Assembly (NCBI RefSeq): GCF_000564855.1
Contig: NZ_AYXG01000027.1
Span: 1-64,000, forward strand
Source: Actinokineospora spheciospongiae
GTDB lineage: Bacteria; Actinomycetota; Actinomycetes; Mycobacteriales; Pseudonocardiaceae
DNA: 64,000 nt
Reading direction: 5' to 3'
The notes beneath the pieces were generated by a model. That model did no database searches. It saw nothing but the letters and a program-made list of their open reading frames with translations, and was not told the DNA's origin. Below, piece after piece: positions 52,255 to 61,185 of this stretch (position 1 is the first letter of the stretch; every line of letters begins with the position of its first letter). Made by a program: the position numbers and the translations under genes.

Positions 52255-52928
52255 GCCGCGAGCAGGTCCCGGACCTGCCGCCCGACGCGCTGCCCCGGCT
52301 GCACGACCTCGCCAGGCTCGCGGCGGGCCACCTGCACCGCCCGGCGTTCCGCACCCGGGTGCACCACCGCGACCGGGTGCCGGGCACCGGGCCGGTCGTG
52401 CTGGTCGCCAACCACAGCTCCCTGCTGGAGCCGCAGCTCATCTTCGGAATGCTGCCGCGCCGCTCGGTGTTCCTGGTCAAGAGCGAGCTGTTCCGCGGCC
52501 CGCTCGGCCGGGCGCTGCGCGGCATCGGGCAGATCCCGGTGCGCCGCGGCACCCCGGACCGGGCGCCGCTGATGTCCGCCGTGCGCGTGCTGCGCGGTGG
52601 CGGCCTGGTCGGCGTCTTCCCCGAGGGCACCCGCGGGGCGGGCGACGTGTCCGCCGCCGAGCAGGGCGCGGCCTGGCTGGTGCGCACCACGGGGGCGCGC
52701 GTCCTGCCGGTCGCCAGCCGCGGCACGCACCGGCCCGCGGGCTCCCCGCGGCGCTTGCGCCCCGTCGTCGACCTGCTGGTCGGCGAGCCGTTCGACCTGG
52801 AGGTCGGCAAGGGGCGCACCGGCCTGACCCGGGCCACCGAGACCATCCGGGGCCGCCTCGCGGACCTGGTGCGCGAACTCGACGAGCGGCGCCAGCCCTC
52901 GTCCCAGCAGAACAAGGCGACACGATGA
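52251..52928 (+). CDS. 1-acylglycerol-3-phosphate acyltransferase (PlsC-like)
   Basis: This 225-residue membrane-associated enzyme has the acyltransferase blocks [10 protein letters not shown] and F-P-E-G-T-R-G (123-129). The first catalytic block is normally H-x4-D; here it is His55 and Glu60, so the Asp is replaced by Glu. The position between cmk and der is conserved in actinobacteria. It probably acylates lysophosphatidic acid or a related lipid; the substitution could lower activity or alter preference. It overlaps both neighbours by 4 bp. Confidence 0.85.
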   Translation: MSREQVPDLPPDALPRLHDLARLAAGHLHRPAFRTRVHHRDRVPGTGPVVLVANHSSLLEPQLIFGMLPRRSVFLVKSELFRGPLGRALRGIGQIPVRRGTPDRAPLMSAVRVLRGGGLVGVFPEGTRGAGDVSAAEQGAAWLVRTTGARVLPVASRGTHRPAGSPRRLRPVVDLLVGEPFDLEVGKGRTGLTRATETIRGRLADLVRELDERRQPSSQQNKATR

Positions 52929-54346
52929 CTGATCCAGACGGTGTGCTCGACGGCACCTGGTCCGACGAGTCCGACTGGGCCGCCCTGGCCGACTCCTTCG
53001 ACGAGGGCGCGGCCGACGACGCGGTGGCCGTGCCCGTCCTGGCCATCGTCGGACGACCGAACGTGGGCAAGTCCACCCTGGTCAACCGCATCCTCGGCCG
53101 CCGGGAGGCGGTGGTGCAGGACATCCCCGGCGTGACCCGCGACCGGGTCGCCTACGACGCGCTGTGGGCGGGCAAGCGCTTCACCGTCCTGGACACCGGC
53201 GGTTGGGAACCGGGCCTGGAGGGCCTGCCCGGCGCGATCGCCGCCCAGGCCGAGTACGCCATGCAGCACGCCGACGCGGTGGTCGTCGTGGTCGACGCCA
53301 CGGTCGGGGCCACCACCACCGACGAGGCCGTGGCCAAGGTCCTGCGCCGCTCCAAGCAGCCGGTCATCCTGGTCGCCAACAAGGTCGACGACGACCGCCT
53401 GCTCGCCGACACGGCCGCCCTGTGGTCCCTGGGCCTTGGCGAGCCGTTCCCGGTCAGCGCCCTGCACGGCCGCAACTCCGGCGACCTCCTCGACGCCATC
53501 CTCAAGGCCCTCCCGGAGACCCCCCGGGAGCGCTTCGGCGCCGTCGGCGGCCCCCGCCGGGTGGCCCTGGTCGGCAAGCCCAACGTGGGAAAGTCCAGCC
53601 TGATGAACCGGCTGACCGGCGAGAACCGCTCGGTGGTCGACTCGGTCGCGGGCACCACGGTCGACCCGGTGGACTCCCTGGTGGAGCTGGACGACCAGCT
53701 CTGGCGCTTCGTGGACACCGCGGGCCTGCGCAAGCGGGTCAACTTCGCCAGCGGCACCGAGTACTACGCGTCGTTGCGCACCAAGGCCGCCATCGAGTCC
53801 GCGGAGGTGGCGATCGTGCTGCTCGACGCGGCGGAGCCGATCGCCGAGCAGGACCTGCGGGTGCTGACGATGGTGGTGGAGTCGGGTCGCGCGTGCGTGC
53901 TCGCCTTCAACAAGTGGGACCTGGTCGACGAGGACCGGCGCAACCAGCTCGAGAAGGAACTCGACCGGGGCCTGGTCCGCGTCCCGTGGGCCGAGCGGGT
54001 CAATGTCTCGGCGCTGACCGGCCGGGCGGTCCGCAAGCTGGCCCCGGCCCTGCGCAACGCCCTGGAGTCGTGGGACACCCGCATCTCCACCGGGCAGCTC
54101 AACTCGTGGCTGGCCGACCTGATCGCCGCCACCCCGCCCCCGGTGCGCGGCGGCAAGCAGCCCAAGATCCTCTTCGCCACCCAGGCGCAGACCCGGCCGC
54201 CCACGTTCGTGCTGTTCACCAGCGGGTTCCTGGAGGCGGGCTACCGCAGGTTCATCGAGCGCAAGCTGCGCGAGCAGTTCGGCTTCACCGGCAGCCCGGT
54301 CCGCATCTCGGTCCGCGTCCGGGAGAAGAAGCAGCGCAAGAAGTGA
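52925..54346 (+). CDS. der: ribosome-associated GTPase Der (EngA)
   Basis: This 473-residue protein has two GTPase domains: P-loops G-R-P-N-V-G-K-S (43-50) and G-K-P-N-V-G-K-S (217-224), with D-T-G-G-W and D-T-A-G-L G3 motifs and N-K-V-D and N-K-W-D G4 motifs, then the KH-like C-terminal domain ending in a basic K-K-Q-R-K-K. Der helps assemble the 50S ribosomal subunit. ATG 52925 overlaps the upstream stop. The operon ends in a strong hairpin. Confidence 0.97.
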   Translation: MTDPDGVLDGTWSDESDWAALADSFDEGAADDAVAVPVLAIVGRPNVGKSTLVNRILGRREAVVQDIPGVTRDRVAYDALWAGKRFTVLDTGGWEPGLEGLPGAIAAQAEYAMQHADAVVVVVDATVGATTTDEAVAKVLRRSKQPVILVANKVDDDRLLADTAALWSLGLGEPFPVSALHGRNSGDLLDAILKALPETPRERFGAVGGPRRVALVGKPNVGKSSLMNRLTGENRSVVDSVAGTTVDPVDSLVELDDQLWRFVDTAGLRKRVNFASGTEYYASLRTKAAIESAEVAIVLLDAAEPIAEQDLRVLTMVVESGRACVLAFNKWDLVDEDRRNQLEKELDRGLVRVPWAERVNVSALTGRAVRKLAPALRNALESWDTRISTGQLNSWLADLIAATPPPVRGGKQPKILFATQAQTRPPTFVLFTSGFLEAGYRRFIERKLREQFGFTGSPVRISVRVREKKQRKK

Positions 54347-54352
54347 TCCACC

Positions 54353-54385
54353 GACCGCCACCGGCCTCCTGGGCCGGTGGCGGTC
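54353..54385. terminator. perfect 14-bp hairpin terminator after der
   Basis: GACCGCCACCGGCC (54353-54366) pairs exactly with GGCCGGTGGCGGTC (54372-54385) around a 5-nt loop, 6 bp after the der stop and just before the stop of a convergent gene, so it can serve both directions. Confidence 0.85.
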
Positions 54386-54390
54386 ACGGT

Positions 54391-55188
54391 TCACCGGCCC
54401 AGCGCGTGCTCCCGCACCAGCTCGGCCGTCCGCTCGGGCCGCTCCCACCAGAACAGGTGCCCGACCCCCTCGAAGACCTCCAGCCGGGCCCCCGGGATCA
54501 GGCTCGCCACGTGGTCGCCGTTCTTGGGGGTGATCATCTCGTCCTCGGTCCCGTGGACCACCAGGGTCGAGGCCCGGACGTCGGCCAGCCCCGCCACCGA
54601 GTCGTGCTGCAACGCGGCCTGCATCTGCAGGGCGATCACCGGCGCGGGCACCTGCTCGGAGAGCACGGCCTCGACGAACCGCTCGAACTCGGCCTCGTCC
54701 GCCCGGAACCCGGGGGACAGGTTCGCCTCGTACCCGGCCCGCAGGGACTTGCTGACGTCGCGGGTGGCGGCGGCGGTCATCATCCGGACCGGCCCCGGCC
54801 CGTCCAGCGCCCCGCCGTCGGGCCCGGCGTAGGTGCAGCCCAGGACCAGCGACCGCACCCGCTGCGGGTGCGCCACGACCAGCTCCTGGGCCACCATCCC
54901 GCCGAGGGAGATCCCCAGCACGTGCGCCGAGTCCCAGCCCAGCCCGTCGAGGACCCCCACGGCGTCCTCGGCGAGGTCGCGCACGGTGAACGGCTCGTCG
55001 ACCCGCCCGCCCCCGGCGACCCCGCGGTGGTCGAACGCCACCACGTCGAAGTCCCGGGCGAGCAGGGACAGGAACTCCTCGCCCCACAGCCCGTGGTGCC
55101 CGGCCATCCCCTGGATCAGCAGCAGCGGCTCACCGGCCCCACGCCGCACGTAGGTCAACTCACGCCCACCGACCGCCACGACCGCCAC
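54391..55188 (-). CDS. alpha/beta hydrolase
   Basis: This 265-residue protein has the alpha/beta-hydrolase fold pattern: L-L-L-I-Q-G-M-A-G-H-H oxyanion strand, nucleophile elbow G-I-S-L-G-G, V-V-H-G-T-E-D-E-M acid region and G-V-G-H-L-F-W His. It is closest in outline to 3-oxoadipate enol-lactonase or lipase-like esterases of actinomycetes. GTG near 55188 is the longest start. It is divergent from the PAC2 gene. Confidence 0.85.
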   Translation of the reverse strand: MAVVAVGGRELTYVRRGAGEPLLLIQGMAGHHGLWGEEFLSLLARDFDVVAFDHRGVAGGGRVDEPFTVRDLAEDAVGVLDGLGWDSAHVLGISLGGMVAQELVVAHPQRVRSLVLGCTYAGPDGGALDGPGPVRMMTAAATRDVSKSLRAGYEANLSPGFRADEAEFERFVEAVLSEQVPAPVIALQMQAALQHDSVAGLADVRASTLVVHGTEDEMITPKNGDHVASLIPGARLEVFEGVGHLFWWERPERTAELVREHALGR

Positions 55189-55368
55189 GACACGCTCCCC
55201 GCTGAGCTGACACCCCGGACCCGCCCAGGCTAAGCCCCCACCCCACCCCTGTCCGTGTCACCCACGCCACACGCCCGCCCGATCTTCCGCCCGACCTCGG
55301 GAATACCGGGTGCCCCCGCGGCGCTGACTCCCCAGGACAGGTGCAGGTGATGGCGTGGGAGGTACCAG

Positions 55369-56265
55369 GTGGCACAGAGCCCGGACGAGCTGTTCGAGGT
55401 CGACTCCGACGTCCCCGACCTGGACGGGACGGTCCTGCTGCACCACTTCGACGGCTTCATGGACGCCGGTTCGGCCGGGTCCACGCTGGTCGAACACCTC
55501 CTGGAGGTCCACGAGCACCGGGTGATCGCCCGCTTCGACGTCGACGACCTGATCGACTACCGCGCCCGCCGCCCCCCGATGACCTTCGACACCGACCACT
55601 GGCAGGACTACGCCGCCCCCGAACTGGCGGTCCACCTGGTCCACGACGCGGCGGGCACCCCGTTCCTGCTGCTGACCGGCCCGGAACCGGACCGCCGCTG
55701 GGAGGCCGTCGTGGCCGCCGTGCGCACCCTGGTCGAGCGGTGGGGGGTCCGGCTGACCGTGGGCGGCCACGGCATCCCGATGGCCGTCCCGCACACCCGC
55801 GAGCTGTCGGTCATCTCCCACGCCACCCGGCCCGAACTGGTCGCCGAGAAGGCCCCGTTCAGCCGCGTGCAGGTCCCGGGCAACCTCTCGGCGCTGCTGG
55901 AACTGCGCCTCGGGGAGGCGGGCCACGACGCCCTGGGCTTCGCCGCCTACGTGCCGCACTACCTCGCCCAGACCACCTACCCCACCGCGGCCGTCGGCCT
56001 GCTGGAGGCGGTGACGGCCGCGACCGGCCTGGTCCTGGGCACCGACGCCCTCCGCGAGACGGCCAAGCGGACCGACGCGGAGATCACCCGCCAGGTCGCC
56101 GAGTCCGCGGAGGTCGTGCAGGTGGTCGAGGCGCTGGAGCAGCAGTACGACGCCTACGCCGAGAGCACGCAGAACCTGCTGATCGCCGAGGGCGAGCCGG
56201 TGCCGAGCGCGGACGAGCTGGGCGCGGAGTTCGAGCGCTTCCTCGCCGAGCAGCCCCGCGACTGA
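55369..56265 (+). CDS. PAC2 family protein
   Basis: This 298-residue protein has the actinobacterial PAC2 layout: F-D-G-F-M-D-A-G-S-A-G near residue 28, F-D-V-D-D-L-I-D-Y-R-A-R-R-P and a long acidic C-terminal helix region. PAC2 domains are related to proteasome assembly chaperones; in actinomycetes the partner is unproved. GTG 55369 has GGGAGGT well placed. A hairpin follows. Confidence 0.85.
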   Translation: MAQSPDELFEVDSDVPDLDGTVLLHHFDGFMDAGSAGSTLVEHLLEVHEHRVIARFDVDDLIDYRARRPPMTFDTDHWQDYAAPELAVHLVHDAAGTPFLLLTGPEPDRRWEAVVAAVRTLVERWGVRLTVGGHGIPMAVPHTRELSVISHATRPELVAEKAPFSRVQVPGNLSALLELRLGEAGHDALGFAAYVPHYLAQTTYPTAAVGLLEAVTAATGLVLGTDALRETAKRTDAEITRQVAESAEVVQVVEALEQQYDAYAESTQNLLIAEGEPVPSADELGAEFERFLAEQPRD

Positions 56266-56279
56266 CCCTGGTCCACCTC

Positions 56280-56308
56280 CGCCGCGGGTCGTGTTGACAC
56301 CCGCGGCG
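56280..56308 (+). terminator. 10-bp hairpin terminator after the PAC2 gene
   Basis: CGCCGCGGGT (56280-56289) pairs exactly with ACCCGCGGCG (56299-56308) around a 9-nt loop, just past the PAC2 stop at 56265 and before the TetR promoter. Confidence 0.7.
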
Positions 56309-56342
56309 CGAACCCGCGCCCGCACGGGGGAACACCTTCGCA

Positions 56343-56380
56343 GTTGATCTCCGCCCGCAATGCAATACACTCGCATTGCG
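56343..56380 (+). promoter_or_regulatory. TetR promoter with overlapping auto-operator
   Basis: -35 TTGATC (56343-56348) and -10 TACACT (56366-56371) are 17 bp apart. CGCAATGC (56356-56363) and GCATTGCG (56373-56380) form a perfect 8-bp inverted repeat with a 9-bp spacer that spans the -10. Autorepression by the encoded TetR is very likely. Confidence 0.75.
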
Positions 56381-56392
56381 AAAGGGGGCCCG

Positions 56393-56989
56393 ATGCCGAA
56401 GAAGGTCGACCACCAGGAGCGGCGGGAGCAGATCGCGGCGGCGGTCTGCGGGCTCGCGGCCAGGCAGGGGCTCGACGCCGTCACCCTGCGGCAGGTCGCG
56501 GCCGAGGCCGGGGTGTCCATGGGGCGGGTGCAGCACTACTTCGCCGGCAAGGACGAGATGCTGCTGTTCGCGTTCCGCGCGATCAGCGACCGGGTGGAGC
56601 GGCGCATCGCCGAGGCGGTCACCGCCCTCGGGCCGGACCCGAGCGCGCGGGACGTGGTCCGGGCGCTGCTGGGGGAGCTGCTGCCGCTGAGCACGGCGGC
56701 CAGGGACGAGGCGCCCGCGTTGACCGCGTTCCTCGCCAGGGCGGTGGTCGAGCCCGCGCTGGCCGAGTCCCTGCGCGAGGGCGGTGCGGGTCTGCGCGGG
56801 TTCATCGCCGAGAAGATCCGCGCCGTGCCGGGGGAGCGCGACGCGGTGCGGGAGGCCGCCACGCTGACCGCGCTCGTCGACGGCCTGATGACCCAGGTGC
56901 TCACCGGGCAGGTCGAGGCCGACCTCGCCGTGGCCGTGCTCGACCTCCACCTGGACCGGATCTTCGGCGGGGGCCCCGGTGCGCGTTGA
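56393..56989 (+). CDS. TetR-family repressor
   Basis: This 198-residue protein has the TetR helix-turn-helix at about 10-55 (L-R-Q-V-A-A-E-A-G-V-S-M-G-R-V-Q-H-Y-F-A-G-K-D-E-M-L) and a helical ligand-binding part. ATG 56393 has AAAGGGGG upstream; the longer ATG 56360 lies inside the operator and is rejected. It overlaps the next gene by 11 bp, so the two form one autoregulated unit and the hydrolase is its target. Confidence 0.9.
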   Translation: MPKKVDHQERREQIAAAVCGLAARQGLDAVTLRQVAAEAGVSMGRVQHYFAGKDEMLLFAFRAISDRVERRIAEAVTALGPDPSARDVVRALLGELLPLSTAARDEAPALTAFLARAVVEPALAESLREGGAGLRGFIAEKIRAVPGERDAVREAATLTALVDGLMTQVLTGQVEADLAVAVLDLHLDRIFGGGPGAR

Positions 56990-58598
56990 CCGGGACCTGC
57001 CCGTGGTCGCCGCCGACGGCACCACCCTGCTCGTCGACCACGTCCACCCGGCCGGGCCGAGCCGCGGGGTGGTCGTCTGGATTCGGACTCCCTACGGGCG
57101 CGGGCAGATGGCGTCGACGGCCAAGCGGTTCGCCCGCCGGGGCGCGGACGTGCTCATCGAGGCCGCGCGCGGGACCGACGGCTCGGGCGGCGCGTTCGAC
57201 GAACTGGGCCACGACCCGGCGGACGCGCCCGCCGTACTCGGCTGGCTGCGGGCGCAGGCGTGGTTCCCGGGGGTCATCGTCACCTGGGGGCTCAGCGCGA
57301 TCGGTCGGGCCGGTTGGTCCCTGGCCGGGGCGGAGGTCCCCGAGTGGCGGCTGGCGATCCTCCAGGACACCCCGTCGGAACTGCGGGACGGGCTGGTCTT
57401 CCCCGGTGGCGTGTTCGCGGGCGCGGTCGTGCTCGGGTTCGTCCACACCGTCGAGTGGCAGGCCGACCACCCGGGGGCCTCGCTGCTGCGCGGCATGGTC
57501 GCCTCCGTCCGCGGTGCGCGCCGGTCGAAGCGGGTGCTCGCCGAACTGCCCCTCGGCACGGCCGACGAACGCCTCCTCGGGCGCCGCTCCACCCAGTTCC
57601 GGGAGTGGCTCGCCCGCGAGGGCGACGACGGGTACTGGGAGCGGCTCGACCTGCGCGCGGGCGCACCCGGGATGCCCGACCTGGTGCACCTGGCCACCGG
57701 CTGGCACGACTTCTGCCTGTCCTCGACGCTCGCCGACCACGCCGCCCTGCGCGCCGCGGGCAAGCGCGTGCGCCTGGTCGTCGGCCCCTGGTACCACGGC
57801 CGCGGCGCGGTGGACCGGGCCTACCGCGACGACGTCGACGCCTGGGTGGACGCCGCGACCCGCGGCGCCGACCCACCGGAGGGCGCACCGGTCCGGGTGC
57901 ACGTCGGCGGCGGCGGCGGGTGGCGGGACCTGCCCGACTGGCCACCGCCCGGCCACCCGCCCACCGACTGGCACCTGCAACCCGGCGGTGGGCTGTCGAC
58001 GGACCCCGCGCCGGAGTCGCCGCCGGACCGCTACCGCTACGACCCGGCCGACCCCACCCCCGCCCTGGGCGGGGCGGTGGAGAACTGGGACGGCACGGCG
58101 GGCGCCAAGGACAACCGCCCCCTGGAGGCCCGCCCCGACGTGCTCACCTTCACCAGCGCCCCCCTGCGCGCCGACCTCGACGTCATCGGCCCGGTCACGG
58201 CCACGGTGCACCTGCGCTCGACCCTCGACCACACCGACCTGGTCCTGCGCCTGTGCGACGTCGCCCCGAACGGCCGCTCCACGAACCTCTGCGACGGCGC
58301 GCGCCGCCTCCGCCCGGACGACCCGCCCGCCGACCCCGACGGGACCCGCGTCGTCCCCGTCGACCTCGTCGCCACCGCCCACCGGTTCCGGGCCGGGCAC
58401 CGCCTGCGGTTGCAGGTGAGCAGCGGGGCGCACCCGCGGTTGGTGCGCAACACCGGCACCGGCGAACCGCAGGCCACCGCGACCACCACCCGCCCGGCGG
58501 ACCAGGAAATCCTCCACGACCCGGCACACCCCTCGGTCCTGACCCTGCCGACAGCCGGGGTCGCCGAGGAACACCCGACAGCGCAGGACCACCGCTAG
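56979..58598 (+). CDS. CocE/NonD family X-Pro dipeptidyl-peptidase-like hydrolase
   Basis: This 539-residue protein has the CocE/NonD layout: alpha/beta-hydrolase core with A-R-G-T-D-G-S-G-G-A-F (64-73), nucleophile elbow G-L-S-A-I-G with Ser106 (the usual Tyr after Ser is Ala here), H-D-F-C-L acid/base region and a C-terminal jelly-roll domain. Relatives cleave esters such as cocaine or beta-lactam side chains, or Xaa-Pro dipeptides. It is co-transcribed with the TetR repressor and therefore induced by a ligand. Its 3' end overlaps the convergent GNAT gene by 4 bp. Confidence 0.85.
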   Translation: MRVDRDLPVVAADGTTLLVDHVHPAGPSRGVVVWIRTPYGRGQMASTAKRFARRGADVLIEAARGTDGSGGAFDELGHDPADAPAVLGWLRAQAWFPGVIVTWGLSAIGRAGWSLAGAEVPEWRLAILQDTPSELRDGLVFPGGVFAGAVVLGFVHTVEWQADHPGASLLRGMVASVRGARRSKRVLAELPLGTADERLLGRRSTQFREWLAREGDDGYWERLDLRAGAPGMPDLVHLATGWHDFCLSSTLADHAALRAAGKRVRLVVGPWYHGRGAVDRAYRDDVDAWVDAATRGADPPEGAPVRVHVGGGGGWRDLPDWPPPGHPPTDWHLQPGGGLSTDPAPESPPDRYRYDPADPTPALGGAVENWDGTAGAKDNRPLEARPDVLTFTSAPLRADLDVIGPVTATVHLRSTLDHTDLVLRLCDVAPNGRSTNLCDGARRLRPDDPPADPDGTRVVPVDLVATAHRFRAGHRLRLQVSSGAHPRLVRNTGTGEPQATATTTRPADQEILHDPAHPSVLTLPTAGVAEEHPTAQDHR

Positions 58599-59398
58599 TC
58601 GACGCGTCGCAGGAACCGCCGTTCGAGCCGCCCGGACGCCGGGTCGCGTTCGACCTCGTCCGTGCCGACCCAGCCCGCCCGCTCGTAGACGCCGATGGCG
58701 CGTTCGTTGTCGTCGATCACCCACAGCTCCAGCACCTCGCGGTCGACCTCCCGCGCGTGCTCCTCCACGTCCCGGAGCAGGCGGGTTCCCACGCCGCTGC
58801 CCCACGCGTCGGGGTCGACGGCGAGGTAGAACAGCTCCAGCGTCCGCTCGCGGGGCGCGACCAGGGCGAAACCGGCGGGGCGGCCGTCGCGCTGGGCCAG
58901 GAGCAGCTTCGCCCCGTCGAGGCTGAGGCGGCGCCTGATGCCCGGCGCGGTGGCCTCGACGGTGGCGGGCTCCGGGTCCCGGTCGCGGTGCGCCTTCGCG
59001 CGGGCCCAGATCGCCGCGGCCTCCCGCACCCCGTCCGCGGACACGGCGGTGCTCCCCCCGTCGTGCCTGAGCGCGATCACCTTGCGGCCCACCACGCGCA
59101 GCCCCACCGCCACCGCGGCGGCCTCCGCCTCGCGCGCCCACGAGTCCAGCTCCGCACCATCCACTTCGGACCCCCTCGGTGTGGAGAGGCTCACGCTCCA
59201 CGACTGCTCGTCGTCGCGCCAGAGGGCCAGCGACCGCGGCGCCGCGCCCCCGGTGTCGCGGGCGCCGAAGCAGGCGTCCTCGTGGTCGGTCAGCCTGCCC
59301 CTCGGGGACAGGGCGAGCAGTTCGCGCAGCCGGTCCAGCCGCTCCTGGTCCACCGCGCCCGCCAGGTCCACCCGCAGCCTGCGCTGGAGTCCCGCCAC
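58595..59398 (-). CDS. GNAT family N-acetyltransferase with extra N-terminal region
   Basis: The 267-residue product has a C-terminal GNAT domain (about 150-267) with the acetyl-CoA motif D-P-D-A-W-G-S-G-V-G-T-R-L-L and I-G-V-Y-E-R-A-G-W. The first 145 residues form a separate region with no recognised family, including a second partial acetyltransferase-like or all-beta pattern (S-W-S-V-S-L-S, A-V-G-L-R-V-V-G-R-K-V-I-A-L). Start GTG 59398 has GGAGG at good spacing. The substrate is not evident. Confidence 0.75.
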   Translation of the reverse strand: MAGLQRRLRVDLAGAVDQERLDRLRELLALSPRGRLTDHEDACFGARDTGGAAPRSLALWRDDEQSWSVSLSTPRGSEVDGAELDSWAREAEAAAVAVGLRVVGRKVIALRHDGGSTAVSADGVREAAAIWARAKAHRDRDPEPATVEATAPGIRRRLSLDGAKLLLAQRDGRPAGFALVAPRERTLELFYLAVDPDAWGSGVGTRLLRDVEEHAREVDREVLELWVIDDNERAIGVYERAGWVGTDEVERDPASGRLERRFLRRVD

Positions 59399-59547
59399 CC
59401 GCCCCACCTCCGTGCCCGACGTCCCCGGTGGTCGGGCCGTGTCCGACCAGGACCGCGAACCCGATTCGCGCGGTCGCGAACGGAACCCCACCAGCACAAG
59501 CGACTCTACCGCGCTTCCCCGACGCCCCGGGGAGTTGTCCACAGGCC

Positions 59548-61185
59548 CTAGTGTTCCGGCAGCAGCACCGGTGCGATGTCGTCGAAGACGTCGCCCGGGC
59601 CGGGGTTGTCCGGGTGGGTGTTGCCGCCGAGGTGGTCCAGCACGCCCCACACCGCGTTCAGCGCCGTCGTCACCGCCCCCTCGGCGAAGCCCGCCGTCCA
59701 GGAGATGTCGTCGCCCGCCAGGAACAGGCCGCGCTGGGTGGGGGGCAGGTCGTGTTGGCGGAAGTGGGTGAAGAGCCTGCGCTGGTAGCGGTAGTGGCCG
59801 GGGAGGTTGGCCTTGAAGGCGCCCATGAAGTTCGGTTCGGACTCCCAGGTGACCGCGACCGGCGGGCCCACGACGTGCGAGCGGATGTCGACGTCGGGGT
59901 AGACCTCGGCGAGGCGGGTGAGCAGGACCTCCAGGCGTTCGGCGGCGGGCAGGGACAGCAGTTTGAGGGAGTCGTCGTTCCAGGTGTAGGACAGGCACAT
60001 GACCCCGGGCTGGTCCGGGCCGTCGTCGAACAGGTAGACGCCTCGGGGGCAGCGGTCGGTGAGGGTCATGCCCATCGCGTCGTGGCCGGTGGTCGGGTCG
60101 GTGTCGCGCCAGAACGGGCGGTCGGTGAGGACGAACAGCTTGGAGGAGCCCATGTAGTGGGTCCGTTCGATCGCTGTCCACAGTGGAGCGGGGAACAGGT
60201 CGGGGTCGCAGGCGACGCGGCTGAGCAGGGTCCACACGTGCGGGGTGTAGACCACGGCGGGGTAGTGCTCGGTGGTGCCGGAGGCGTCGGTGACCGCGAT
60301 GGTGTCGCCCGTGCGGCGCAGGGCGGTCACCGCTCCCCTCGGGGTGCCGCCGTGCAGGTGCGCCAGCGAGGTGCCCGCCTCGGGGGCGACGCGGTTCCAC
60401 AGCCCGTCCGGCAGGCGCTGGGCCCCGCCCGTGATGCCCACGTGGTCGTCGTCGGCGTGGGTGTAGATGACCCGCAGGACCTCCAGGATGGAGTTCGGGA
60501 AGTCGGTGTCCCAGCCGCCGGCGCCGAAGCCGACCTGGCCGAACAGCTCCCGGTGCCGGAACGAGGCGAAGCTGGGCGCCGACGCCAGGAACCCGTAGAA
60601 CGACTGGTCGTCCAGGCGGACCACCAGCCGGTCCCACAGCGCCTTGATCAGGGCGGTGTCGCGGCGGCGGATGGCCTGCTCCATGGTGGGCAGGTCGGCC
60701 AGCTCGTGCAGCGCCTTGGCCCACGCGTCGGCCACCTCCCGGTACACCGCGGGCAGGTCGGCCAGGGTCTTCGCCCGGTGCGTCACGCCCTCCAGGTGCA
60801 CCACCGTGCTCGGCGTGCCAGGGGCCAGCGGGTTCGGGAACGGGCGGGTGGGCAGGCCCAGGGCGTCGACGTAGTGGAACAGGGCCGTCGCCGAGCGGGG
60901 GAAGCGCATGGCGCCGATGTCGGCGGTGCGGGTCGGGTCGGCGGGGAAGGGCACCGAGCGCATCCGCCCGCCCAGGTCGCCCGCCTCGTACACCACCGGG
61001 CGCAGGCCCAGGCGCAGCAGTTCGTGCGCGGCGACCAGACCGGCCACGCCCGCGCCCACCACGGCCACGGGGGTGCCCGCCCGGTCCTCGGGGAGCGCGC
61101 CCAGCCCGGCCGGGTGGGCCAGCCAGTCGTCGTAGGGGAAGGGGAAGTCGGGCCCGAACATGGTGATCGGGGTGTCGCCTGGCAT
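59548..61185 (-). CDS. davB: L-lysine 2-monooxygenase (flavin amine oxidase family)
   Basis: This 545-residue flavoenzyme begins T-M-F-G-P-D-F-P-F-P-Y-D-D-W-L and H-P-A-G-L-G, then the FAD motif V-V-G-A-G-V-A-G (42-49), and ends G-G-N-T-H-P-D-N-P-G-P-G-D-V-F; these are closely like Pseudomonas DavB as I recall it. DavB oxidises L-lysine to 5-aminovaleramide, using O2 and releasing CO2. The start ATG 61185 overlaps the upstream stop by one base (GTG 61188 is possible). It directly follows davA-like, matching the two-step davAB route. A substrate other than lysine cannot be excluded. Confidence 0.85.
   Translation of the reverse strand: MPGDTPITMFGPDFPFPYDDWLAHPAGLGALPEDRAGTPVAVVGAGVAGLVAAHELLRLGLRPVVYEAGDLGGRMRSVPFPADPTRTADIGAMRFPRSATALFHYVDALGLPTRPFPNPLAPGTPSTVVHLEGVTHRAKTLADLPAVYREVADAWAKALHELADLPTMEQAIRRRDTALIKALWDRLVVRLDDQSFYGFLASAPSFASFRHRELFGQVGFGAGGWDTDFPNSILEVLRVIYTHADDDHVGITGGAQRLPDGLWNRVAPEAGTSLAHLHGGTPRGAVTALRRTGDTIAVTDASGTTEHYPAVVYTPHVWTLLSRVACDPDLFPAPLWTAIERTHYMGSSKLFVLTDRPFWRDTDPTTGHDAMGMTLTDRCPRGVYLFDDGPDQPGVMCLSYTWNDDSLKLLSLPAAERLEVLLTRLAEVYPDVDIRSHVVGPPVAVTWESEPNFMGAFKANLPGHYRYQRRLFTHFRQHDLPPTQRGLFLAGDDISWTAGFAEGAVTTALNAVWGVLDHLGGNTHPDNPGPGDVFDDIAPVLLPEH

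Noticed and set aside
56360-56392. ATG 56360 as TetR start
   Set aside because: It lies within the operator and upstream of the predicted transcription start; ATG 56393 has a strong ribosome-binding site.
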